Source of the DNA: Adlercreutzia caecimuris B7 | GTDB lineage: Bacteria; Actinomycetota; Coriobacteriia; Coriobacteriales; Eggerthellaceae | DNA: 64,000 nucleotides | Reading direction: 5' to 3' | NCBI RefSeq assembly: GCF_000403355.2 | Contig: NZ_KE159646.1 | Location: 2,097,561-2,161,560, forward strand | In this document: positions 16,513-24,330 of the stretch, in pieces | How positions within the stretch are numbered: the stretch's first letter is position 1 | Layout: each line of letters begins with the position of its first letter | Notes under the pieces: model-generated | Databases searched by the model: none | What the model saw: only the letters and a program-made list of their open reading frames with translations | What the model was told of the DNA's origin: nothing | Program-made: the position numbers and the translations under genes

Positions 16513-17882
16513 GGGCAAGCCGTCCCCTCATCGGACGAGGAAGGGGGCTCACCCGCCGGGGCCCATGATGCCGCCCCCGTTTCCAAGGCGCACGGGCGGC
16601 ACAAGCCATCAACCTGGGAGCGGGCCGGGGCCAGATCGCCGCAACGGCGGCAGGGAGCTATGGGCTGGCGATAGGCCTCCCGCGCCTCGAAGGGGTTGGC
16701 CGCTGCCCGAGCGCCGCGCCGAATGGCCCGCTGGGCGCAGGAGCGCAGACACAGCTCGCATTCGGAGCACAGCCCCGCGTTGAAGCGGTACACGAGCGCG
16801 CCGTCTTCCGCGGTCAGCTGAATGGCCCCGGTGGGGCACATCTGGGCGCAGGTGCCGCATCCGGCGCAGCGCCGATCATCTACCTGCTGCACGGGCCACT
16901 GGTAAGTGCCCCCATCGGTGCGAGCTGCCTCGTCCCGCCAGTACCGCTCAAGGTGCAGCCGCCATCCGATGGCGTGGCGCTTCACCGAACGGGAGGGAGA
17001 ACCGACGCCCTCGGACCCGTCGACCGTCTCGTCCTTCGCAGCCATTACCCGGCGAAACAGCGCCCGAGCCGAAGAGCGGAAGCCGGAAGTGCCGCGTTCC
17101 CCATCCCTTGACACGCCAGCCTCGGCCCCCGCATCGCGCTCGGCACCTGTCGCCGGAACCGCAAATCGCGGCGCAGGGCCGGCCGAAGCCGGAGCCGATG
17201 CCCCAGCCGTCGTCGCAGCGGCAACCTCAGCCGCGAGCGGCTCGGCCGGCGCGGGCGGCTGGGCAGCGGCCCCTTCGGCCGGCGCGGGCGGTTCGGCAGC
17301 GACCTCGCCCCCGGAAAAGGCGATCCCGCCGCTGTCGATGAGGTTTTCCGCCCGATACCAGTCGCCCAGAAGCGCCCGGGCCCGCTCCATGTTCCCGCGC
17401 AGCACCGGACCCACGGTTCGATACAGCGCACAAGCCTCGCAGCGATCGGTGACCAGCGTGCATTCCCGTTCACAGGCCATGGAGAACAGCGCCGCAGGCG
17501 TGAGGGCCGCCAAGCACACGGCCATCTGGTAGGTGTCGGTGGGCGAAGCCAGGGCGGAAAGCTCGCCGTGAGGCAACCAGCAGCGCACGCGCACCGGCCC
17601 CTGGCCGCCCATGCGCTTGAGCGCTCGCCGCTCGGAAAAGTTCGTCGCCCGGAAGGCCTCGAAGGGGCAAGCCGACAGACACGTGCCGCAATGGAGGCAC
17701 AGCGCCGCATCGAACCGAGGGACGGCCGCCTCCCCTTCCCGATGGATGGCATGGCTCGGGCAGGCGCTCACGCAGGAATCGCACCGGGCGAACACGCTCT
17801 TGCGATGCATGCAGCGATCCTCAGCGAACAGGATGTCCACCTTGATGGGCCGGTCGCTGCCGTAGCGCTCGCTCGCATTCAC
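16509..17882 (-). CDS. Cytoplasmic polyferredoxin with a Pro/Ala-rich linker
   Basis: 457 residues from a GTG at 17882 that overlaps the TorD stop (GTGA). N-terminal half: CDSCVSACP and CLHCGTCLSACP clusters, then a domain with Cys-rich segments (CERECTLVTDRCEACALY). The centre is a long Pro/Ala/Glu linker (about residues 195-270). The C-terminal third has CAGCGTCAQMCP and CSECELCLRSCAQ clusters and ends in two CxxC pairs (CRRCGDLAPARSQVDGLC), a small zinc-ribbon-like module. No signal or membrane helix. Such ferredoxins occur with TorD-like genes in reductase operons and may feed electrons during maturation; function not proven. Confidence 0.75.
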   Translation of the reverse strand: MNASERYGSDRPIKVDILFAEDRCMHRKSVFARCDSCVSACPSHAIHREGEAAVPRFDAALCLHCGTCLSACPFEAFRATNFSERRALKRMGGQGPVRVRCWLPHGELSALASPTDTYQMAVCLAALTPAALFSMACERECTLVTDRCEACALYRTVGPVLRGNMERARALLGDWYRAENLIDSGGIAFSGGEVAAEPPAPAEGAAAQPPAPAEPLAAEVAAATTAGASAPASAGPAPRFAVPATGAERDAGAEAGVSRDGERGTSGFRSSARALFRRVMAAKDETVDGSEGVGSPSRSVKRHAIGWRLHLERYWRDEAARTDGGTYQWPVQQVDDRRCAGCGTCAQMCPTGAIQLTAEDGALVYRFNAGLCSECELCLRSCAQRAIRRGARAAANPFEAREAYRQPIAPCRRCGDLAPARSQVDGLCRPCALETGAASWAPAGEPPSSSDEGTACP

Positions 17883-18508
17883 GAGAGAGCCCGCACGAAT
17901 GCCCCGGTCAGCACCGCCAGCCCTCGATAGTACGGCTCGACGGATGCGCCTTCGACCTCGGCGCAGAACCCGGGCACCCACTGGGACAAATGCTCGGCGG
18001 CGAAGGCCTCCAAACGCTCGGCGCCATCGATGCCCCGCTGTTCCAGGGCTTCGCCCCCGTCGGCCAGATAACCGCAGAAGTCGAGCTCGTTGAACAGGTA
18101 GTCGATGCAGTCGTTGTAGTGGGCCTTGCGCACCACGCCGCAGCCTGCCATGAAATCGGCCACGGCCTTGGTGTGGTTGTTGATCATGCGGATCGGGTGC
18201 CTCACCCCGTGCTCCCGCTGCAACCAGGTGCCCTCGGCGTTTTCCACTACGGGATCGGGGCCGATGAACAACCGCGTCTCCTCGCGGCGCAGGGCGTGCA
18301 TCGTCTCGTCGCCGTTGGCGCCCTCGTAGGTGGCAAGGGCGTCGGCGCAGGCCTCGATGGCCGCGGGCGGAAGTTCCAGCGCAGTCGCCGTCGCCGCCAA
18401 ATCGCGAGCCATCATGCCCGAGACGACCGCCTCGATCCACGGGCCGGCCGTCGGAGGCCGCCAGGCCACGGCCAGCAGTTTCGCCATCGTTCCCAGTACG
18501 GTTGCCAT
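17879..18508 (-). CDS. TorD/DmsD-family molybdoenzyme chaperone
   Basis: 209 residues. Contains the TorD hallmarks: RREETRLFIGP (the E-x-x-RLF segment), the HPIRMINNHTKAVADFMAGCG region and YNDCIDYLFNELDFCGYLA (E-x-D-F helix). Start 18508 follows GAGAGGGGAT. Its client should be the lipobox-bearing molybdoenzyme two genes upstream. Interesting that the operon ends with a second TorD domain fused to MarR. Confidence 0.85.
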   Translation of the reverse strand: MATVLGTMAKLLAVAWRPPTAGPWIEAVVSGMMARDLAATATALELPPAAIEACADALATYEGANGDETMHALRREETRLFIGPDPVVENAEGTWLQREHGVRHPIRMINNHTKAVADFMAGCGVVRKAHYNDCIDYLFNELDFCGYLADGGEALEQRGIDGAERLEAFAAEHLSQWVPGFCAEVEGASVEPYYRGLAVLTGAFVRALS

Positions 18509-18590
18509 GGAATATCCCCTCTCCCGTTGGCTGCGCATCCCTATGGTAACGCAGAGAGGGGCCCCGCTCCCCGGCGAGGCCCCGCACCTT

Positions 18591-19229
18591 CTACTTCAGG
18601 TAGTACATACACGGACCGGTGCCGGCGTCAACCAGCAGCTGCTCGCTCTCGCGCTCGGCGATGAGCTTCGAGATGTCGCTTTCCGGATCGTTCAGGTCGC
18701 CGAAAGTCATCGCATAGGTGGGGCAGCCCTCCACGCAAGCCGGCAGGTCGCCCTCGGAGATGCGCTGATAGCACAGGTTGCACTTCTCCACGGTGTTCTT
18801 CACGTGGGCCGGCGCCTCGCTGTTGCCCACGGGGAAGCCCACCAGGAACTCCGGCTCGGCCTCCAGGTAGGTGCGCACACCCGCGCCAATGGCCTGGTAG
18901 GGGCAGGCCTCCACACAGCTCTGACAGCCGATGCAGGTCTCGGTGTCCTGGGTGACGATGCCCGTTTCCTCGTCCTTGGCCGTGGCGCCGGTGGGGCACA
19001 CCGCCACGCAGGCCGGGTTCTCGCAGTGCTGGCAGCGCAGGGGCTGGTAGGCGATGGTGTTGGCCCCATAGGAGCCGCCGGGGCAATCCTTCCCCGCTCC
19101 GCCCACGGTATTCACCGTGCAGTACCACACGTCGTTGGGCAGGTTGTTCTCCAGCTTGCAGGAAACCGAGCAGCTTCCGCAGCCGATGCAGCGACGGTAA
19201 TCGATCGCAATGCCGTATTTGTTAGCCAT
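18591..19229 (-). CDS. DmsB-type 4Fe-4S ferredoxin subunit
   Basis: 212 residues with four clusters: CIGCGSCSVSCK, CQHCENPACVAVCP, CIGCQSCVEACPYQAIG and CNLCYQRISEGDLPACVEGCP. This is the standard electron-relay subunit of a DMSO-reductase-type complex. RBS GGGACGGGAATATTC. No anchor gene follows; the electron donor is therefore unclear. Confidence 0.93.
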   Translation of the reverse strand: MANKYGIAIDYRRCIGCGSCSVSCKLENNLPNDVWYCTVNTVGGAGKDCPGGSYGANTIAYQPLRCQHCENPACVAVCPTGATAKDEETGIVTQDTETCIGCQSCVEACPYQAIGAGVRTYLEAEPEFLVGFPVGNSEAPAHVKNTVEKCNLCYQRISEGDLPACVEGCPTYAMTFGDLNDPESDISKLIAERESEQLLVDAGTGPCMYYLK

Positions 19230-19247
19230 GAATATTCCCGTCCCTTC

Positions 19248-21767
19248 TTATTCCGCACCCTGGATGGTGGGGGTGAATGCCGCTTCATCGTTGGCGCCGG
19301 AGCCGTCCCAGGGCTCGATCTTCACGCGGTTGTCGAAGAACGAGCAGTTCACGGCATAGGGGTCGGCGTAGTCGGTAGTGATAGAGCCCATGGAACCGCG
19401 CTTGGTCTCGTTCTCGGCGTAGCCCTTGTAGTACACCGTGCAGCCCTCGCGGATACCGCTGTTGAAGCTGGCCACCATGACGCACTCGCCGAGCCAGTTG
19501 GACACCAAGATCTCCGAGCCGTCCTCCACGCCGTACTTCGCGCCGTCGGCGGGGTTGATGAACAGGCGGGGCTGGTCGTTGAACTGACGGGCCCAGGTGT
19601 CCATGAACATAGTCATGTGCACACGGGAGGGGTTGCGCCACGACATGCAGGTCAGCGGGTAATCGGCGGCGTACTCGGAGTGCGCCCCGGAGATCTTGTT
19701 CTCGAACCACGTGGGCATCTGCTCGCGCTCCACGTTGGAAATGTCGTAGTTGGACGGGGTGCGCGGCGCCGGGGTGTCCACGTAGAACATGAGGCGGCCG
19801 GTCTCGGTGATGAAGTTCGTGAGGCCCACGTTGCCGATATAGGGCTCTTCCTTGGTATAGCGCATCTCCTTGTTCTGACGCAGGGTCTCCATGGTGATGC
19901 CGCATTCCACCGCCGCGGGCACATCCTCGAAGGTGCCCTTCCACCACATATCGTCGTCCACTTCGTTCACGATGTCGCCCACGCCCAGGTACGGGGCCAT
20001 GAAGCGGGTGATCTCAGCGTCGGGCTTGGCCTCGTACATAGGCTCGATGCACTTCTCGGACAGGCGCACGGTGCGCATATGGCCGAGGGGCACCACGTCC
20101 TCGTACTCGTACATATCGCAGGCCGGCAGCAGGATATCGGCATAGCGGGCCGTATCGGTCATGAAGTTGTCCTCGACGATGATCATCTCCATGGGATCGA
20201 GGATCTCCTTCTTCACGCGGTTGGAGTTCACCGAGCCGCCGATCATGCCGCCATGGGACACCCACAGCGTCTTCACCGGGTAGTCCTCGCCCATGAGCTT
20301 GCCGGAGCTCATGATGTCGGCCGCGGCCAGGAAGGTCACCGCCTTGCACATATTGCCGTTGGAGGGCACGGCGGAGGCATGGCCGAAGAAGTTGCCGTAC
20401 ATCATGTCGAAGCCGCCGACGGAGCGACCCGGCTCGCCGAAGTTGCCGGTCATGGCGATAAGCGCCGTCATGGCATAGGCCGCCTGCAGGCCGTTCTCGT
20501 AGGCGCCGGTGCCGAAGTTGATGTAGTGGGCCACCTTGTTAGCGGGCTGCAGCACGTCGTAGAGGAAGTCGAAGTCCTCGTGGGAAATCTCGCACACCTC
20601 GGCCACGCGCTCGAAGGTCCACTCGGCCACATGGTCCTTGAACTTGTCCCAGGCGGTGATGTACTTGTCGTCGGGGCAGGTCCATGCCGGGTCGGCGCAG
20701 GTATCGAAGGGCACCGGCTTCTTCTCGCTTTCCGACCACACCATGATGGGGTCGATCTCGGTGGGCTCGCCGGTCACCCAGAACACGGGGCCCTCGTGCA
20801 GGCCCTCGCCGAACTGGGAGCCGCGCACGTACATGCCGGTCTCCTTGTCGATGAGGTAGGGGGCGCAGGTGTGGTTCAGCACGAAGTCCTTCGCGTAGGT
20901 CTCCTCGTCCATGAAGCGCTTGATGAGGCCGAGGAACAGCGCCGTGTCGTTGCCCATGTTCACGGGAATCCACTTGTCGGCCTTGGCCACGGTGGCGGAA
21001 TAGTGCGGGTCGATGACGACCACCTTCGCGCCGGCGTCCTGGGCATCGAAGAGGAACTTCGCCATCTGGATCTGGGCGAAGATGGGGTTGGCACCGAACA
21101 TGACGATGTAGTCGGAGTTCACGAAGTCGGTGGGCTCGTTCTGATCGAACCACTGGATGCCGCCGCGGGTCAGGCCCGTGTTGGTGGCGTTATCGAAGGA
21201 GTAGTCCCACTTCGTGCAGCCGGTGGCGTTGAACATGCGCATGATAAGGCCCGAGGAACCATGGAGCGAGCCCTGGGCGCCGCCACCGCCCATGTAGACG
21301 GAGTTCGCAAGCGGGCCGTAGGTTTCCGCGGTCTTCTTCCACTGCTCGCCGATGAGCTCGCCGGCCTCTTCCCAGGTGATGCGCTCCCACTGGCCGCCGC
21401 CGCGGGGCGTGCCCTCGACGCGCTTCATGGGATACTGGATGCGCGCTTCGGAATAGGTGCGCGTGATGCGCGACTTGCCCTTGAGGCAGGTGCGGAAGGG
21501 ATAGTCCTTCTTCGGGCGCATGTTCACGACGTTGCCATCGCGCACATAGATGTTGTACTGGCAGAACGAGCAGCTCCAGCTGCAGGTGCAGAAGTACTCG
21601 TCGCCGGTGACGGACAGCTTGGTTTCCTTCTTCTCGTTCTGATCGGTCTCCAGATTCTGCATGTCGCCGCCAGGGCTGCAGGCGGCCAGAGTGCCGGCCA
21701 GGGCCGTGCCCGCGGCGGCGAGGCCCGTTCCCTTCAGAAAGGTGCGGCGGGTCAATGAGGTTGCCAT
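19248..21767 (-). CDS. Molybdopterin oxidoreductase, DMSO-reductase family, Tat lipoprotein-like
   Basis: 839 residues from the ATG at 21767 (GGGGAGATTCT upstream). Tat motif TRRTFLK (residues 6-12) and a lipobox-like LAAC (Cys30) end the leader. The 4Fe-4S site is CxCxxxCxxC...C (Cys60, 62, 66, 69, 94), one Cys more than typical. The body has all Moco domains (WERITWEEAGELIGEQWKK; GANPIFAQIQMAKFLFDAQ; the late NWLGECVMVASFNSGI molydop-binding domain). It heads operon 2 (enzyme, ferredoxin, TorD, polyferredoxin, MarR-TorD). Lipid anchoring would explain the absence of a DmsC gene. Substrate unknown. Confidence 0.9.
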   Translation of the reverse strand: MATSLTRRTFLKGTGLAAAGTALAGTLAACSPGGDMQNLETDQNEKKETKLSVTGDEYFCTCSWSCSFCQYNIYVRDGNVVNMRPKKDYPFRTCLKGKSRITRTYSEARIQYPMKRVEGTPRGGGQWERITWEEAGELIGEQWKKTAETYGPLANSVYMGGGGAQGSLHGSSGLIMRMFNATGCTKWDYSFDNATNTGLTRGGIQWFDQNEPTDFVNSDYIVMFGANPIFAQIQMAKFLFDAQDAGAKVVVIDPHYSATVAKADKWIPVNMGNDTALFLGLIKRFMDEETYAKDFVLNHTCAPYLIDKETGMYVRGSQFGEGLHEGPVFWVTGEPTEIDPIMVWSESEKKPVPFDTCADPAWTCPDDKYITAWDKFKDHVAEWTFERVAEVCEISHEDFDFLYDVLQPANKVAHYINFGTGAYENGLQAAYAMTALIAMTGNFGEPGRSVGGFDMMYGNFFGHASAVPSNGNMCKAVTFLAAADIMSSGKLMGEDYPVKTLWVSHGGMIGGSVNSNRVKKEILDPMEMIIVEDNFMTDTARYADILLPACDMYEYEDVVPLGHMRTVRLSEKCIEPMYEAKPDAEITRFMAPYLGVGDIVNEVDDDMWWKGTFEDVPAAVECGITMETLRQNKEMRYTKEEPYIGNVGLTNFITETGRLMFYVDTPAPRTPSNYDISNVEREQMPTWFENKISGAHSEYAADYPLTCMSWRNPSRVHMTMFMDTWARQFNDQPRLFINPADGAKYGVEDGSEILVSNWLGECVMVASFNSGIREGCTVYYKGYAENETKRGSMGSITTDYADPYAVNCSFFDNRVKIEPWDGSGANDEAAFTPTIQGAE

Positions 21768-21963
21768 AGAATCTCCCCTATCCTCTCGAGGGCGGCTGTG
21801 CCACGACAGCCATCCCGTCCGTGCCGCGCATGGGAGAACCGGGGCGGGAACCTTCCGCCCGGCCCAATTGCGCGGGTTCAACCGCCGATGGCAAAGGAGA
21901 TCATTCCGGGCGCCGCGCTCTCCTCCAACGCGACGGGGAACAGGGTGCCATCGAACACTGCGC

Positions 21964-21992
21964 ATTATAGCCACGGGAAAATGGGCCGTAAA
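21964..21992 (-). promoter_or_regulatory. Candidate sigma-70 promoter for reductase operon 2
   Basis: Minus strand: TTTACG, 17-bp spacer, TATAAT, about 200 bp upstream of the molybdoenzyme start and just downstream of the tandem-MarR gene. Perfect -10 and correct spacing; -35 is 4/6. Confidence 0.6.
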
Positions 21993-22017
21993 CGGCGGCG
22001 CCCAGCAGATGGGAATA

Positions 22018-22641
22018 TTAGTTTTCCTTTTGATATATCGCAGATAGAAGCCGCTGTCCTTCAGCAGTTATACCAATAAGGTGCTGACGGCGATCCTGAG
22101 GCGACGGCCGAAGCGCCACGAGGCCGCGGCGCTGCAAGGCACGGGCCGCCATGGACACGCTTGACTGGCCCATCCCCAAACACGTGGCCGCCGTGCCCAC
22201 GGAAAGCAGTTCCTGCTCCCGCGCGAGCGCCAGCAGCGCCACCTGCCCCACGGTCAGCGCAGCGCCGCGCTCTCGCGCACGGCGCGCTGCCTGGCGCAGA
22301 TGCTGGGCGATGGCGAAGCAGCAATCCAGCCCGTCGGCCCCCAATGCCTGGGTCAGCTCGAACAGCACGTTCTCGCCGCGGGCCGTTACGCGTAGCAGGC
22401 TGCGGCGACGGTCTTTCGGGCTGACGCGCTCGGCCACCACATCCAACTCGATCAGCGAACGCACCAGCGCCGCCACACGCGATGGCGGCAGCGAAAGCCC
22501 CACGGCTAACTCCCCCGCCAACAGGGGCTGCTGTCGGGCCACAACCCGCAGCGCCTCTACTTCCCCAACGCCCAGCGGCCCTGAGCCCAGGCAGTCTTTC
22601 AGGGCCGCGAGCGCGTCTCCCCACTCCTCCAGAGAGGCCAT
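22018..22641 (-). CDS. Tandem-MarR winged-helix regulator (single-chain pseudodimer)
   Basis: 207 residues, two complete MarR-type winged helices in one chain. The first has LPPSRVAALVRSLIELDVV plus wing SPKDRRRSLLRVTARGE; the second has MGQSSVSMAARALQRRGLV plus wing SPQDRRQHLIGITAEGQ. Ordinary MarR proteins are ~140 residues and dimerise; here the dimer seems built in. The same architecture forms the N-terminus of the MarR-TorD protein at the other end of operon 2, so the two may be paralogues or partners. Starts 2 bp after the purE stop; probably controls the operon 2 promoter that follows it. Confidence 0.82.
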   Translation of the reverse strand: MASLEEWGDALAALKDCLGSGPLGVGEVEALRVVARQQPLLAGELAVGLSLPPSRVAALVRSLIELDVVAERVSPKDRRRSLLRVTARGENVLFELTQALGADGLDCCFAIAQHLRQAARRARERGAALTVGQVALLALAREQELLSVGTAATCLGMGQSSVSMAARALQRRGLVALRPSPQDRRQHLIGITAEGQRLLSAIYQKEN

Positions 22642-22643
22642 GG

Positions 22644-23105
22644 CTACGAGGCCATCTCCGCCTTCAGGTCGGCCACCTTCTGCAACATGGCCGGATCGTT
22701 CGTGCCCATCATCTGCACGGCCAGGATGGCGGCGTTCTTCGCGCCGTTGATGGCCACGCAAGCCACGGGCACGCCCGAGGGCATCTGCACCATGGACAGC
22801 AGCGAGTCCAGGCCGCCCAGATCGCTCGTCTTCATGGGCACGGCGATAACCGGCAACGGCGTGAACGCGGCCACCACGCCGCCCAGGTGCGCGGCCTTGC
22901 CCGCAGCGGCCACGATCACCTTGATGCCGCGATCAGCCGCGGTCTCGGCCCACTCGTGCACCACGGCCGGCTTGCGGTGGGCGCTTGCCACCTTCACCTC
23001 GTAGGGTACGCCCATGGCGTCCAGCTGGGCCATGCACGGCTCCATGGCCGGCATATCCGATTCCGATCCCATAATGATGCCCACTACCGGGGTTGCCTCT
23101 GCCAT
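22644..23105 (-). CDS. purE: 5-(carboxyamino)imidazole ribonucleotide mutase
   Basis: 153 residues, standard for bacterial class I PurE, which converts N5-CAIR to CAIR in de novo purine synthesis. Diagnostic blocks: VGIIMGSESDMPAM, VASAHRKP (catalytic His), AAAGKAAHLGGVVAA, PVIAVP and SLLSMVQMPSGVPVA. Start 23105 follows GGAAAGGACGCGACC. A TATAAT on the minus strand at 23169-23174 is a likely -10. It sits alone, away from other pur genes. Confidence 0.97.
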   Translation of the reverse strand: MAEATPVVGIIMGSESDMPAMEPCMAQLDAMGVPYEVKVASAHRKPAVVHEWAETAADRGIKVIVAAAGKAAHLGGVVAAFTPLPVIAVPMKTSDLGGLDSLLSMVQMPSGVPVACVAINGAKNAAILAVQMMGTNDPAMLQKVADLKAEMAS

Positions 23106-23168
23106 GGTCGCGTCCTTTCCTCGTGCGCCTGCGTCTGCACTCCATCGATTTGTGCTTCGATCCTCGCT

Positions 23169-23174
23169 ATTATA
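23169..23174 (-). promoter_or_regulatory. -10 box of purE
   Basis: TATAAT on the minus strand, 64 bp before the purE start; the -35 region is GC-rich and not convincing. Confidence 0.4.
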
Positions 23175-23315
23175 GCCGCCGAAGCCGGAAGACGCAGGGG
23201 GCCGGAGATTTCGTTTCAGCCAACGGCCCTCCCCGCTTTTGGACGAATTTAACGGGAATAGCGGGAAACGCACTGCACCCTTCCGCCGTGAGCCCGAGGA
23301 AGCCTGTTTCCGTAA

Positions 23316-23467
23316 TGGGCCTTTTTGCGCAGCAAACTCCGCGAGATAGACTCCATCACCTCGGTCTCACCCAGAAAGACCGCATTTCCGTTGCTTTTTG
23401 CCCTCACTACACCCCGAAACTGCGCGCCCGAATCTACTTCGCGGAGTTTACCGCACAAAATCAGGCA
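23316..23467. repeat. Imperfect long inverted repeat in the purE-tRNA intergenic region (MITE-like)
   Basis: TTTTGCGCAGCAAACTCCGCGA (23323-23344, 22 bases split as TTTTGCGCAG and CAAACTCCGCGA) matches the complement of 23439-23460 at 19 of 22 positions, with weaker pairing on both sides. The arms are 94 bp apart. The rest of 23106-23721 holds no gene I can support, only a G-run near 23606. Confidence 0.45.
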
Positions 23468-23721
23468 CTTCAGAAACTCGCGACCCGAATCAGCGGGCGT
23501 TTCCCACATCGCAGATCTGCAGGGCCGACTTGGCGCCTCCCGAGGATATGGGCAATCCTATCGGCGGCGCCTCCTGAATGCGGGCGCTCTCTGTTCTCCC
23601 GCGCGAGGGGGGGGAGGCCTGTCGCCGTCAACAGGACGAGACCGATGCCGCCCTTGCCGAGACCGCTGACGCCATTCTGCGCGGGGAATAGGCGCATTCA
23701 GACATTTCCCGAAAAAAATTC

Positions 23722-23750
23722 TTGCACGGGTCCCCTAAGTCGGGTATTAT
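23722..23750 (+). promoter_or_regulatory. Promoter of tRNA-Leu
   Basis: TTGCAC, 17-bp spacer, TATTAT, ending 36 bp before the tRNA 5' end. Both boxes are close to the sigma-70 consensus. Confidence 0.75.
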
Positions 23751-23786
23751 CTACTATGCTCTTTTGGCAAAGCCGAAACAGCACCT

Positions 23787-23873
23787 GCGGGCGTGGCGGA
23801 ATTGGCAGACGCGTACGGTTCAGGTCCGTATGGGGGCAACCCCATGGAGGTTCAAGTCCTCTCGCCCGCACCA
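23787..23873 (+). tRNA. tRNA-Leu(CAG)
   Basis: 87 nt including an encoded CCA. Acceptor GCGGGCG pairs with CGCCCGC; the D-arm, a class II variable arm (TGGGGGCAACCCCA) and the T-loop GGTTCAAGTCC are present. The anticodon loop TTCAGGT places CAG at 23821-23823, decoding CUG. Confidence 0.97.
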
Positions 23874-23882
23874 CTTTAAAGC

Positions 23883-23916
23883 AAACGCCCTCTTCGGAGG
23901 GCGTTTTTGTTTTTTC
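23883..23916 (+). terminator. Rho-independent terminator of tRNA-Leu
   Basis: AAACGCCCTC, TTCG tetraloop, GAGGGCGTTT, followed by TTGTTTTTT. Textbook intrinsic terminator 10 bp after the tRNA. Confidence 0.93.
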
Positions 23917-24330
23917 CCAAGACCGCCAGATGCCGCAGCGATCGCTTGGGGAAACCCAGATTGAGCTCGTAGAACTCCTTTTGCGCCTGGTCAGTGTGGG
24001 CCGAAATGGCCTGTCGGCCCCGGCGAACCATCGCACCGACACGAGGGCCTTGCCCACCATGGCCATCTGAGCAGCGCCGTTGGCCCCAATCAGCTCGGGG
24101 TCGGGCCGCATTATGTCGTAGGCGCCGAAACAGGCCAGAGAAGCCACGCGCTGGCCACCGGGCCTCAAAGTGCGCAAGTTCTCTTATGAAGTGTCCGCGG
24201 AACAACAGGTTGCGGAAGGGTTGGTGACAGGTTGGGTGAGGACGCGGGGCGCACGAGCCCGCCTTCCTATACTTGCGATGACCTTTTTAGTGAGGAAGAA
24301 CCTTCGCTACGTCGAGAATGGGAGCGCGCC
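23917..24330. other. Intergenic stretch without a supported gene
   Basis: About 414 bp between the tRNA terminator and the surface lipoprotein. The minus strand around 24000-24175 shows protein-like codon use over ~50 residues (for example ELIGANGAAQMAMVGKALVSV) but it runs into the tRNA and has no convincing start, so at most a gene relic. No clear promoter for the lipoprotein was found. Confidence 0.4.

Noticed and set aside
18330-21758. A 1142-codon plus-strand frame across operon 2
   Set aside because: Runs antisense through two certain genes (ferredoxin and molybdoenzyme) with His/Gly/Val-rich composition typical of shadow frames.
19248-21767. Nitrate reductase (NapA/NarG) or formate dehydrogenase assignment
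   Set aside because: No family-specific context (no NapB, no selenocysteine or FdhD-type gene) and the Cys pattern is atypical; left as an unassigned DMSO-reductase family enzyme.
23698-24177. A 159-residue minus-strand protein
   Set aside because: Its 3' half is the antisense of the tRNA-Leu and its terminator; only a short upstream part looks protein-like, without a start.
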